29,413 nt of DNA from the NCBI GenBank assembly GCA_002245135.1, contig NGBS01000357.1, positions 1-29,413 of the forward strand, in the 5' to 3' direction. Of the stretch, positions 18,406-28,227 are shown in pieces (position 1 is the first letter of the stretch; every line of letters starts with the position of its first letter). A model generated the notes under the pieces. The model was not told the DNA's origin. It saw only the letters and a list, made by a program, of their open reading frames with translations, and did not search any database. This stretch comes from Proteromonas lacertae (Eukaryota; Sar; Bigyra; Opalinata; Proteromonadidae). A program made the position numbers and the translations under genes.

Positions 18406-19875
18406 TTAAATATTAATAGTATACAATCCATATAAATCTTTAGTTTTTTTATCTTCTTTAATTATTCCTTTCTTGTTGTTATCTGCGTAATTCTTCTTCT
18501 TGTCGGTATAGACAATTATATCACCATGTTTAGGATTGATAATAGTTTTCTTCAGCTTCTTTTCTGATTCATCATGCATTTTATCATTGTATTCATCTCT
18601 TCTTTTATTAATGTAATCTTTTACTTGTTGGAGTTTATGTTCATTTTTCAAAATATCTTTTCTGATGTTTTCTATGTTTTTCTTCTCATCATATTTTTCT
18701 TTTGCTATTTCTATTACTTCAACTTCATCGTATTCATCATCATTAAAGTATTCTTTATCATCTTCTTTAGAACAATCACATAATTCATCATGACAAACAT
18801 TACCATCATCATCACCATCAACTGTACCATTATTACCACCATTATCACCATCTTCTTCGCCATTTTCTTTTATAAATAACTTTGGGTTTTCCTTCTTTAA
18901 TTGTTCAATATCCATATAGAATAAAGATCTAGGCTTAGAATGTGTTCTTCTGCACTTGTGATTGTTTATTGTTTCAATAATTTTATCAACAAATTCAGTC
19001 CAATAAATGCCTTTATTCGACATCATAAATCCTTTTAAAGTGTTTTTCACAACTCGATTGTACCTTTCTACCTTTCCATTCGTTTGAGGCCTATATGGTG
19101 CACTATGAACTTCTTCAATTCCATATTCATTGCATAAACTTCTCATCAAATCATTCTTGAATTCAGTACCATTATCCATTTGAAGAATCTGAGGAGCACC
19201 AAAAATTCTGATATAATTTCGCATATTCTTCACTGTTTCTTCTTTTGTTTTTCTCTTTAATGGATATATAATTGTAAAATTACTGTAATGATCAATCACT
19301 GTAAGAATGTAATTAAACTGTTCTTCTTCAGTAACTGTAAATTTCTCATTGATTTTACTCATATTAATTAGATCACATAACACTCTTTTGCGTGGATAGC
19401 TTGATAGTATCGGTTTTAACGGTTGTTCAACATGAACTTTCTTCAATTCTTTACATCCAGAACATGTTTTTACGAATACATCTACCATTTCTCTGGTAAT
19501 ACCATAGTACTTCTTTTCATTTACCAAGTAATACAAAGGTTCAATTGTAATGTGACCATTACCTTCGTGTAATTCTTTTAGTACATCAAACGATTCTTCA
19601 ATTTTAATAACCTTCTTTCCTTTAAACAATAACTGCTTTGTCTTTTCATCGTAAGAATAACCTTTGTTGGAATAGAAGTTTATATCTTTTACATAGTCAT
19701 CGTATTTCTTTTTGGTAAAGCTTCTACAACGATAATTATCTTCTTCTACTTCATTACTACTAGTAGAACGGCTTCTTTTGTTTCCTTTCTTTCTCTTTTC
19801 GATACCTACAGAATGACTTCTTCTGTGTTCTTTTCTCTTTTTATCGCCGCTGGAAGAGACTTTTTCTTTAAACAA
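18406..19875 (-). CDS. DD35E integrase of element D
   Basis: 489 residues as read. A basic, serine/arginine-rich N-terminus is followed by an HHCC zinc site (H103, H108, C138, C141), then the RNase H-fold core with D168 (LCDLINMS), D234 (MDNGTEF) and E270 (NGKVERYN). The spacing between the second and third acidic residues is 35, as in retroviral and Ginger/Polinton integrases. YRPQTNGKVERYN is diagnostic. A long acidic, then lysine-rich tail follows, with no chromodomain seen. The start is not defined: the frame opens with TTG and stays open upstream. It would cut and join the TGTTG...CAACA ends. Confidence 0.85.
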   Translation of the reverse strand: MFKEKVSSSGDKKRKEHRRSHSVGIEKRKKGNKRSRSTSSNEVEEDNYRCRSFTKKKYDDYVKDINFYSNKGYSYDEKTKQLLFKGKKVIKIEESFDVLKELHEGNGHITIEPLYYLVNEKKYYGITREMVDVFVKTCSGCKELKKVHVEQPLKPILSSYPRKRVLCDLINMSKINEKFTVTEEEQFNYILTVIDHYSNFTIIYPLKRKTKEETVKNMRNYIRIFGAPQILQMDNGTEFKNDLMRSLCNEYGIEEVHSAPYRPQTNGKVERYNRVVKNTLKGFMMSNKGIYWTEFVDKIIETINNHKCRRTHSKPRSLFYMDIEQLKKENPKLFIKENGEEDGDNGGNNGTVDGDDDGNVCHDELCDCSKEDDKEYFNDDEYDEVEVIEIAKEKYDEKKNIENIRKDILKNEHKLQQVKDYINKRRDEYNDKMHDESEKKLKKTIINPKHGDIIVYTDKKKNYADNNKKGIIKEDKKTKDLYGLYTINI

Positions 19876-20256
19876 CTTATCAAGTGCTTGATAATAAAGA
19901 GGTTTGTGATCGTCCTCAAGTACTTGATCAAGGTGTAATACTTCAGAAAACCTATATATTATGATATATATTATGAAATAAATGAGAATTATATGTATAT
20001 ATAGTTATAGTAATAAATATATATAGCTAATGTTTTTACTGTTATTTTTTATATAAATCATTGAATTCTAATTATGTATTGCTGAAATAAAACCTCAAAA
20101 AACAATAAATTCATACCAACTAATGTAAAATCACCTAAAGTAATACATTATCTAAATACACTTATTCACATTTATTCTTACAAACACTCCTTTTGTTTTA
20201 TCTGTCAATTTCATTTGCCTTCATATTATTCTATTCTATATTTTTTCTTATCTTCT

Positions 20257-21330
20257 TCACTTACAAAATATATATTTTGTTTCATGATATGTGAGATAGG
20301 TTTGCAACTGAATGTGTTTAATAACTGAATTTTCTATTTCTATTCCTTCTTTATCATTATTACCTGTTATTTTTATTCTCAACATATTATTCAATTCATT
20401 AGTTGGAAATCCACTTATTATACCATTCTCATTATTCAATGTTATATTATAATCTTCTATTAATATAGTGATAATTAAATACTTTAATCATATAATGATG
20501 AGGCATTCTTCCAAACTGTATTACATTCTTGTAAACTTTTTTAAATTCTACTACATAAAATGAGAATAATTATTTATTATATTCTGACAAATATGGATGA
20601 ATTGTTTATCTTTCTTCATTAGTAGAAGTTCCAATAAAAGCTAACACTTCAGGATCATTACCCACTTATTCAATCATTTCTTCATTATCATGTCATCATG
20701 TTGATATAACTAAACTGAAGTACTGATTATGGGAATAAAATAAATACTTGAATTATCTTAAAATGATTTAACATTTTATTACTTCATCATTCATTTTCTT
20801 CAACTCATTCTCTAAATCTTTTTTGTTCTTTTTCATTTCTTCTTTCTCTTCTTTGGATTTATCTAGTTGTTCTTTCAATCCATTTAATTCATTCTCTAAT
20901 TCATTCTGAGATTTAGATTGATGTTCTTTTAATTGAGTTATTTCTTTCTCTAATTCATCTTTGTTCTTCTGTAATTCTACATTCTATTGATTAGATTTAT
21001 CTCATTCTTCTTTCAATTCATTTTCTATTTCTTCTATTTCACTTATTCCAAGTTTTTCACTTTTGTAAATTACATCATTTTCTATCTTATTATTATCTTT
21101 GATTTTATTTTTCAATTCATTCAACTCTTTCTCTATTTATTCTTTATTCTTTTTTTAACTATTTGATGATTCAATTTCATCAGTATATGGTTTAGATTCT
21201 TCTTTCATCTATTTCAATTGACTTTCTAATTCGTTCTTTTCTTTCTTCATTTCATTCAACTCTTCTTTCAATTGACTTATCTCATCTTCTTTAGTATTAG
21301 AGGATTCAACTTTATGTTCATCTTCATTCT
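20257..21330 (-). pseudogene. Decayed coiled-coil reading frames of element D
   Basis: The minus strand keeps long runs of Lys, Glu, Asn and Leu heptads (for example NELENELNGLKEQLDK) over roughly 20780-21330, plus a 60-codon open piece at 20257-20439 with NGIISGFPTNELNNMLRIKI. They look like one or two element proteins, broken in several places. No enzyme motif is recognised. Confidence 0.4.
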
Positions 21331-21360
21331 ATTCGCATTATCACCTTTTATCTATAAACA

Positions 21361-22381
21361 ACAATTATAACAAAATATATACATACAATTCCAAAACAGT
21401 TTCCAAATGAGCATTAAAAATTTCTTTATCATAATTATCGATAAATGAATATAATGATTGACTACCAAATTGAGAAAAATATTTTACTAACTATACATAA
21501 TATTCATTCTTCTTACCAATGACTATATTCATCTATATCTACCTTTAACGCAAAATATATATATATAAATAAATTGATAAATAATATATAATATATAATA
21601 ATAATAATATAATAATATATATATATATAACACTTACATTTTTGATATCAAAATTCAAATATTAGCATAGGCTTGAGGTTTGTGTTATTTTCTTTGTTTT
21701 ACAATAGTTTTTTAAGTTGTATGAAAAACATATTAATAAACACATAGAAAAGAAAAGCATATAAAAATAAATGGTATATGTTTCATAAGTCCAGAAGAGT
21801 TGAATGTATAAGAATGTACTGCGAGAAGTGTGATTTGGTTAATTAGCTGTATTTTATATAAAATAATAAACATTATTTAATTAGTATAAAGAAAACAAAA
21901 GAGTGTATTCTGATTTGCAAGTGATTTTAAGATCTGATACAATATATTAACTATACTCATTATACACTCATTATATATATTATAGTAAATAAAAAGACAC
22001 TTTTTCTATAAATATATTTCCATAATTACACATTTTTTGTCTATATTTATATTGGTGATATAAAAACAGCAAATTTTGTATGATAAAAATCCATTTATGC
22101 TAATTATTTAAATTACAATAATATTAACTATTTTAATAGTTTTAAAATCAAAAAAATGAAATGAATGTAGTTTGAGAAAGTTTGTGTGAAAACACTGACG
22201 TCAGAAGGGGTATAATTCTTAAATCCTTAAATTTTGTCACTTTTTATTTAGACATCATATTAAAATAAAAACATAAAATTTGAAATATAAATTAATTCTA
22301 ACACTCATTTATGTAGTTTTTTCTCAATATTATGACACTTTTTTTTTACTCACAAAAGTAGCTTATATTACAAGGTAACAT
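21361..22381. other. Noncoding right part of element D
   Basis: AT-rich sequence without a supported reading frame. It holds a TA-repeat tract near 21560-21630 and an isolated TGACGTCA palindrome at 22196-22203. Confidence 0.45.
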
Positions 22382-22484
22382 TATATCCCTTCATAACTCA
22401 TTATGAGTAATAACATTATGTAATTAGTTTGTTTCTAAAGTTTCTAATCGCTCAACGGGGAGTTGTACTCAACGGGGAACAACA

Positions 22485-23265
22485 GGTATATTAACAAAAT
22501 AAGTTCGATGCTGCCGAATATCATATTAATTCTATTACTGTTTAACATTATTCAATTCAAAAATAGTATCAAATGCAGAAAATTATGACAAACAGTTTGA
22601 AATCGGAGAATATAAAAGAATACTATTTTCTTTTCTTATGTTGTCACTTATTTCAATGTATTATTAAATAGGAAATCGGACTATATAAAGGTATAATATA
22701 ATTAATTGTAAAGTTTCAACATATATGTCAAGAATATTACAAATACTATAAGTAGTTCCCTCAAGATGCTATTTCCTAATACACTATGCTGCAATGGGAC
22801 AAGCATAAAAATAATATTCGTTGATAATAAAACTAAATTAATTTTACACAGAAATCTATCATTCGAAAAGGAAGAACTACAAATAAGAATTATGGAAAGT
22901 AGATTTTTCTTGTTGAATATTAAATAATTTATTTATTATTTATGTTGTTATTATTATAGTTAAAATAACACATGCTACAAATATTTATGAATGGGGTAGA
23001 ATGAAAAATGAAATGAACAATATTTTCGCTTGTATTTAGTAGCTAAAAATTTTTATATCTTATTTTTTTTATCTATCAATAATTAAAGTAATTGTCACTA
23101 TAAATAAATAAATAATAAACACAAAATATAAATAATATATATAATTAAGTAATTAAAAGAATTATTTGTTAAAATTATTATCTATAAATAATAATACGTT
23201 ATCAAAGTTATCTATCTTTTTATTTAATAAATAAATAAGAGTGATAATAATTAACTGTCCATCAA
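22485..23265. other. Gap before the second protease gene
   Basis: No convincing gene. A 53-codon frame at 22766-22927 (+) starts with ATG but has no recognisable feature. The last 250 bp are extremely AT-rich and lead into the ATG at 23266. Confidence 0.4.
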
Positions 23266-24600
23266 ATGAAATATGTTCGCGCAATAGTAATGACATGTTT
23301 GGCTTATTGGTTATGGAAAAAATCCAAACTACCAACATCAGGGTTCTTGTATGTAATGTGGTACTTCATTTTCGACTACTATGAAATAATTCGTATGCTA
23401 TCAGGTGGTAGATTACCTGCTATCACTGACTTGTATTATGGTAATTCAGAAAAAGTTAAGTCAATGTTACCTGAAGCAATTCAAAAATCATGGTTACCTG
23501 TAGACTTGTTGTATAACTTTGGTGTTTCATTTATGTTCAATACTCATCCATATGTTCGATACTTATTTCAATTAGTTCCATTCTTCTACAAATTTTCTAA
23601 TATTGGAAATATAGATGCAAAAAATGTAGGTGATACATTAAAAACAGCAGCAACTGTAGCTGCAGCTGCAAATGGAGGTGATACAACAACTGCAGCAGCA
23701 ACAGTTAAAGGTATCAGTGAATTATCAAAAGCTATGCCATCAATGGCAAAAACTGCTGTTGCAGCTGATCCAACAGGTACATTGCAAACTGTTGCAGGTA
23801 TAGGAACAGTATTCAGTGCATTAACTGCTTTTTTTGGTTTGCTAGATGCAGGTGGTTTATTGAATTGGTTAAAACCAACACCATATCAACACAAGAATGC
23901 AATCAAAATGGATAACTACGTGAAACGTTCACAACAAACAATTCCAAGTTCACTCACTAATTTTGGTAGAGCAGTGAGTAATTTAGATCAAGCAAAACAA
24001 CTCAGTGAAGCTATGAGTTACTTTGGAATAGGTAATGGAAATAATAAAAAAGTAAAGAAATTAATTTCACGTAGGAAAGTTTTGTATAACAGTATCACTT
24101 CAGATGCCTTATCGAACTTTGATATAGAGTTAATTGTGAAAAATGAGTTCAATAATTTCCATGGAAAGTTCATGGGAGTGTTCTGCTGGGACGAACTTGT
24201 ACTTCCTATACCTAAAAAGAAGAATCAATGGGGAATCATAATCAATACACTCACCACACAAGCTAGCCCTGATTCTATAGGTCATTGGGTGGCCTTAGTA
24301 GTTGACAATATCAAGAAGCAATTCCTGTACTATGATTCATTTGGTGAAGATCCTCAACACTTGGAAGAATTTAAAAAAAATTTGAAAAAATTAAAGAAGT
24401 ATCATAATGAAAAGTATGAACTTAAAATCAATGGAGTACAGAATCAAAATTCAAATACTGCCAACTGTGGTTTTTTTGCTATTAATTTTTTGAAAAATAT
24501 TTTAAGAGATCAGTGTAGTTTCAAAAAGGCTACTGACTATAATACAATAGTGGGTGAAGCAAAAATTAGGTTAATGATAAAACAATTTGGATTAATATAA
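23266..24600 (+). CDS. Adenain-like protease with membrane/Ala-rich N-terminus (Polinton-like)
   Basis: 444 residues from an ATG at 23266. The first 110 residues hold several hydrophobic stretches, followed by an alanine/threonine-rich region (about 125-190) and a second hydrophobic segment. The C-terminal domain is an adenovirus-type cysteine protease: GHWVAL (H340), YYDSFGED (D357), then a Gln near 392 and NCGFFAINF (C401). In adenoviruses and Polintons this enzyme matures virion proteins; the long N-terminal part is unusual and may target membranes. Its codon use is less AT-biased than in the glycan genes. The frame looks whole. It is unrelated in detail to the protease at 16804 and most likely belongs to an older virus-like element. 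Confidence 0.7.
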   Translation: MKYVRAIVMTCLAYWLWKKSKLPTSGFLYVMWYFIFDYYEIIRMLSGGRLPAITDLYYGNSEKVKSMLPEAIQKSWLPVDLLYNFGVSFMFNTHPYVRYLFQLVPFFYKFSNIGNIDAKNVGDTLKTAATVAAAANGGDTTTAAATVKGISELSKAMPSMAKTAVAADPTGTLQTVAGIGTVFSALTAFFGLLDAGGLLNWLKPTPYQHKNAIKMDNYVKRSQQTIPSSLTNFGRAVSNLDQAKQLSEAMSYFGIGNGNNKKVKKLISRRKVLYNSITSDALSNFDIELIVKNEFNNFHGKFMGVFCWDELVLPIPKKKNQWGIIINTLTTQASPDSIGHWVALVVDNIKKQFLYYDSFGEDPQHLEEFKKNLKKLKKYHNEKYELKINGVQNQNSNTANCGFFAINFLKNILRDQCSFKKATDYNTIVGEAKIRLMIKQFGLI

Positions 24601-24633
24601 TATAATTATTACTTAATTATTATTTTTTTCTGT

Positions 24634-25041
24634 TTATGTGTGGTGAAATATTGTATGAGTTTCAATATATTCTATCATCTCTGTATCCATATGAGTACAT
24701 TTGAAGAATATTGGCATCTTACCATTAAAGCGTCTTTGTGGCATTCTAATGATTACTATTTTCATTGTTGGTGTGTATGTTACTTTCGGATAATCTCTAT
24801 CTCCTAAGTCACAAGGACCTACAAACACTAATATCAAACGTTGACTCATGATCATGTTAATCATTTTGTGTGTTAACTCAAAATACCATTGATATATAGG
24901 TTTACGATGATAAAAAAATATAAGGAATTGTAGGCTATACAAATCCAAGTATATGTCTGGACCACTTAAATGATATTTCTTTATTACCTTGGATTCAAGT
25001 TCTGGTAATTTATATTCAATCTGTGGTGGTAGTATAAGCAT
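24634..25041 (-). CDS. Unknown 135-residue protein
   Basis: ATG at 25039-25041; the frame is open throughout. I do not recognise the family. It has a hydrophobic LQFLIFFYH and RLILVFVGP, a PTMKIVIIRMPQRR strand and a C-terminal histidine-rich TIFHHT. It is convergent with the protease gene and ends 34 bp from it, with less AT-biased codons, so it probably belongs to the same virus-like remnant. Confidence 0.5.
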   Translation of the reverse strand: MLILPPQIEYKLPELESKVIKKYHLSGPDIYLDLYSLQFLIFFYHRKPIYQWYFELTHKMINMIMSQRLILVFVGPCDLGDRDYPKVTYTPTMKIVIIRMPQRRFNGKMPIFFKCTHMDTEMIEYIETHTIFHHT

Positions 25042-25112
25042 ATATAAAAAATAGAATATACTATATGTATATGTATAATAAAATATTTAAAAAAAAAAGA
25101 AATTAAAAAAAA

Positions 25113-25200
25113 TGGGATTACTAATAGTCTGTGCTAGGAATCGAACCACTAATGCCAGCTGCATGACTCTTTTTTCCTCGCACAGTCTATCAGATCCCAA
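25113..25200 (-). ncRNA. Candidate 88-nt hairpin RNA with T8 terminator
   Basis: Read on the minus strand, the first 25 bases (TGGGATCTGATAG...) pair with the last 26 (...CTATTAGTAATCCCA) with few mismatches. The loop side contains GGTTCGATTCC, a perfect match to the tRNA B-box consensus. Eight T follow at once (25112-25105), as at pol III stops. It does not fold as a normal tRNA cloverleaf. Confidence 0.5.
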
Positions 25201-25214
25201 TTAAATAAAAAAAA

Positions 25215-25392
25215 GGGCATTTAGATATACCGTGCCAGGATGATTCAAGCCGAATTTCAATGGCACAATATTAAACAACACATCCAAGTAGAATTATTAA
25301 ACTTCCATAAATTCCTTGTGAAATTAATTTAATAAATGAATAATTATAAATTAGAAACGCAGCCCTCATCGTAGTTAGTCTAACCAATGCCC
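25215..25392 (-). ncRNA. Candidate 178-nt structured RNA with T8 terminator
   Basis: On the minus strand it starts GGGCATT and ends AATGCCC, which pair to close the molecule, followed by eight T (25214-25207). Internal stems include GTGCCA/TGGCAC (25261-25266 with 25232-25237) and GTTAG/CTAAC near the 5' end. The family is not recognised. It lies directly upstream of the hairpin RNA on the same strand. Confidence 0.4.
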
Positions 25393-25613
25393 AATAATAA
25401 AAAACAACATATACAATATATAGCATAATAAAAATTTATTCGTTACAATATTGATTTGTCTCCCTTCTTTCTCTTGGGTCTCTCCAGTATTTTTCTAAAC
25501 CATGTGGTTGGTGCATCATCTTTTCTCACTAATTGCAACTCATAGTGTTTGAATCGAATTAATGAAAAACCTTGAATGTCATTCCCATTGATATCACCTA
25601 AATTGTATGAATA

Positions 25614-25802
25614 TCAATTTTTCTTGATTATCTTATATACATTGACTGGTATGATATTATCAACTACAGATGTATGAGATGTTTCATAATTTATTAATCT
25701 TAATATTATCATAAACAATTCTTCACTTTGTTGACTATTTCTATTTTCATTACATATTAATATATATTTATACTTTCCATCACATTTGATATACATATCC
25801 AT
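25614..25802 (-). CDS. Small unknown reading frame in the virus-like remnant
   Basis: 62 codons from an ATG at 25800-25802, with a KYKYILICNENRNSQQSEEL stretch and a C-terminal IIPVNVYKIIKK. It has no known motif. The sequence just beyond (to about 25440) still looks protein-like on this strand, so the gene is probably an old, incomplete copy. Confidence 0.35.
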   Translation of the reverse strand: MDMYIKCDGKYKYILICNENRNSQQSEELFMIILRLINYETSHTSVVDNIIPVNVYKIIKKN

Positions 25803-26290
25803 CTCATTTCTCTCAGGATAAGATATTTTGATTATTCTATTACCTTCTTTATCTTCATCACTTGTAATTGAACAATCTATTATAATAATTTCATATATAT
25901 ACGAGTTAATAACATCTTTCTTATTGCTATTCTTTGAGTATAACCACCATTTTTGTTGTTTATATTATTTGCTGAAAGTGTGGTTGATGTTGCAACATAA
26001 TATCAGCTATTGTATATATTGCCTACATTGAAATAATAGTGTTGTTATGAATCAGGGTTTTCGTTGAGAAGATCCTGTAAATGAGTTAATAGAAATTCTG
26101 AATACTTATAGACTAACATATAGTACGATGTTTATACAGTCTGAATGTTACACACAAATAATCCTGTTATGACATACAATACCGGATAATGCCAACATCT
26201 ATGAATATCTGTTGAATGTATCAGGGAACCAAACACTGTAGTTATATATAAGATTGTTTATGAAATGATAAAAATGTTTGACTTGCGTTT
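25803..26290. other. Gap before the CACTA-type element
   Basis: No supported gene. AAACACTGTAGT at about 26228-26239 is the only CACTA-like sequence seen near the presumed left end of the next element. Confidence 0.35.
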
Positions 26291-26370
26291 AAATAGGAAA
26301 AGTATACTTAACTCAGATCTAGCAAATAATTTAATATGCTAGATCTGAGTCTAGTATACTTTTCTTATTT
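26291..26370. repeat. 34-bp palindrome at the CACTA element's left side
   Basis: AAATAGGAAAAGTATACT and CTCAGATCTAGCA (26291-26324) pair with TGCTAGATCTGAG and AGTATACTTTTCTTATTT (26337-26370) around a 12-base loop. It sits just before the first reading frame. Confidence 0.85.
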
Positions 26371-26398
26371 GCAAAATAGATTTTTTTTTTCTCTTTTT

Positions 26399-26746
26399 AT
26401 GAACTTTATAGAAGAAATTTGTTCTATTATACCATGCCATAGGAAAAAACTATGGTATAATAAGAATAGCGTTTTAATAAAACAAGAAGATTTAGAAATT
26501 GATAATATAAGATATCAATCAGTAGTTAGTTATTCAAAGGAAGAATGTATTAATAATATTATTCAAAATTATAGCAATTTGAATATAGATATATATTTTT
26601 TTACTTCTAATATATTCCTAATTATTACTCTATTAAGATATAACATATTTATTATATATAATAATTCAATAATATCCACATCAGTAATAAAATATTATAT
26701 TCAAAAGGAATATTTTAATTTAAATATACACATTATGGATATATAG
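26399..26746 (+). CDS. Element reading frame 1, unknown
   Basis: I take the ATG at 26399 (MNFIEEICSIIPCHRKK) because the earlier ATG at 26336 lies inside the palindrome. It holds YSKEECINNIIQNYSNL and a hydrophobic strand. The similarity appears to continue in the next frame (GYIDKPTHYEDFLFL, from about 26737). No known domain. Confidence 0.35.
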   Translation: MNFIEEICSIIPCHRKKLWYNKNSVLIKQEDLEIDNIRYQSVVSYSKEECINNIIQNYSNLNIDIYFFTSNIFLIITLLRYNIFIIYNNSIISTSVIKYYIQKEYFNLNIHIMDI

Positions 26747-27453
26747 ATAAACCTACACATTATGAGGACTTCTTATTTTTAGTGAATGTATTTACATCAT
26801 CTACATTATATCACAGCAATACTTTTAATTACTTAATTCATACTTTTAATAGAATTAAAAGGAAATGTAAAAATTTTAAATTGAATGTTAAATATGTTAT
26901 AAAAGAATTGTTTCAAGAATTAATAACATCAGATGATATAATCATCAATACTCATGATAAAATCATTACTAATGAGTATATGAAAATACTATATTATCCT
27001 AATTTATTTCTTATTGATGAACCAATAACTATAGATAAAATAACAATAATTAATACCATCAACTCTAATACAATTACAAATATAAAACCTATTAAATATA
27101 AATCTAATAATTATACTATCCTACAAAGGGTAAACCCCTTTATATTTAACAATTCTCCTCCAAAAATAAATGACAGAAGATTGCTAAGAATTGTTAACAA
27201 TTACCTGTTTATTGATTTTCCTTTCTATCGTAATAAAGTTCTAGTTACTAAAGTTATGTCACGTACCTATACCTATTATAAAAGAAAAGTAAATAATAAT
27301 ACTGAAGATATACTACAATTTAATAAGATAAAGAAAACATTAGAATCTTTTGATACAAATAATAATAAATATATAATATTTTATAATCACAATGAAAACT
27401 ACATATCAATAGATAATATCAACATTAATAACTATAAAAGTGCAACAGAATAA
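26737..27453 (+). CDS. Element reading frame 2, unknown
   Basis: About 238 codons with no ATG at the front; it overlaps the end of frame 1 in another frame, so the two are probably one protein broken once. It is rich in Ile, Asn and Lys, with NDRRLLRIVNNYLFIDFPFY and VLVTKVMSRTYTYYKRKV. It could be the second protein that CACTA elements often carry, but I cannot assign it. Confidence 0.35.
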   Translation, partial: GYIDKPTHYEDFLFLVNVFTSSTLYHSNTFNYLIHTFNRIKRKCKNFKLNVKYVIKELFQELITSDDIIINTHDKIITNEYMKILYYPNLFLIDEPITIDKITIINTINSNTITNIKPIKYKSNNYTILQRVNPFIFNNSPPKINDRRLLRIVNNYLFIDFPFYRNKVLVTKVMSRTYTYYKRKVNNNTEDILQFNKIKKTLESFDTNNNKYIIFYNHNENYISIDNININNYKSATE

Positions 27454-27460
27454 ATTTCTT

Positions 27461-27974
27461 ACAAGCAAAACACACTATTATAAATACTAATAGTAGCGAT
27501 GAAGATGAAGACCAAACTATTGACATAAGTAGCAATACTAATGTTGAATTAGAGTATGACGATGATGATATTAATGATGAATATTCATTGCAGAACGATA
27601 AAAATAATAATACTATCAATAATAATAATAATATAAATACTAATAATATTGAAGTTGATAACTCTACTAACTTTATTGAATCTGAATTTGATTATATTTA
27701 TGGTGAAGACGGTGAAGATGAAGATGATAATGAAGATGATGGTGATGAAGATATAAACACACAAACTAGATGTGAAGGTAATATAAATAATAATTCAGTT
27801 AGTAATGGTGATGCAAACGATTTCATGATCTATTTGTTTGAATTCTTTTTGGAAAATGGAATATCTCAAAGTAAAGCTTCTAATCTACTGAAGAAAATAA
27901 ATACCATCCAATCTATTAAAAATATGCATATTAAAAATTCGTTTAAGTCATTAAGAAACATGTCAATAAATTGA
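27461..27974 (+). CDS. Acidic N-terminal part of the TNP2-like transposase
   Basis: An open frame without ATG containing NSSDEDEDQTIDI, Asn-rich runs and a long Asp/Glu tract, then FFLENGISQSKASNLLKKIN. TNP2-type proteins commonly begin with such an acidic low-complexity stretch before the conserved core. It is followed after a frame change by the piece at 27971. Confidence 0.45.
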
Positions 27975-28207
27975 TTAACTATTCTCCACCAATTGATGAT
28001 TATAATTCTATAAAAACTAGTATAACAAATATATTAGATAAGAATATAGACAATATAGAATGTAATATTGATAAATACATACTATCTTCAAATAATTACC
28101 AATATTTATATAACCTAGATCCACACAAAAACTTCAAACACATTGTTATCCAAATATCATATGATGGTGTTTGTATTTCTCCATTTTCTTCAAATTCAAA
28201 AACTTAA
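27971..28207 (+). CDS. TNP2-like transposase, middle piece
   Basis: 78 codons ending in HIVIQISYDGVCISPFSSNS, the DGV motif that opens the catalytic core of CACTA transposases (the Asp is the presumed first catalytic acid). The next piece continues the same domain in other frames; the changes fall in two A5 runs (about 28199-28203 and 28236-28240). Confidence 0.6.
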   Translation: MINYSPPIDDYNSIKTSITNILDKNIDNIECNIDKYILSSNNYQYLYNLDPHKNFKHIVIQISYDGVCISPFSSNSKT

Positions 28208-28227
28208 ACATATTATCTTTCAAGTTA

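Larger units (their letters stand above)
15923..22484. mobile_element. 6.56-kb integrase element D (Ginger-like or Polinton-derived)
   Basis: 103-bp inverted repeats (15923-16025 and 22382-22484) begin TGTTGTTCCCCGTTGAG and end with its complement. GGTAT flanks both sides (15918-15922 and 22485-22489), a likely 5-bp target duplication. TG...CA tips and a DD35E integrase fit Ginger-type elements; the Ulp1-like protease occurs in both Ginger2 and Polinton families. Both genes lie on the minus strand and look whole, while the 20-21 kb part is broken in several places. The near-identical end repeats suggest a moderately recent insertion. I see no capsid or polymerase. Confidence 0.75.

Noticed and set aside
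22196-22203. TGACGTCA palindrome as a regulatory site
   Set aside because: It is a single eight-base match in a noncoding tract with no nearby promoter or gene start.
15923-22484. A complete Polinton
   Set aside because: The ends start TG rather than AG, the flanking duplication looks like 5 bp rather than 6, the end repeats are short, and no polymerase, ATPase or capsid gene is seen.
25113-25200. A tRNA gene
   Set aside because: It has a perfect B-box but no good T stem, an oversized D-like loop and no normal anticodon arm.
25828-26031. Plus-strand reading frame of 67 codons
   Set aside because: It has a non-ATG start, hydrophobic AT-rich composition and no motif.
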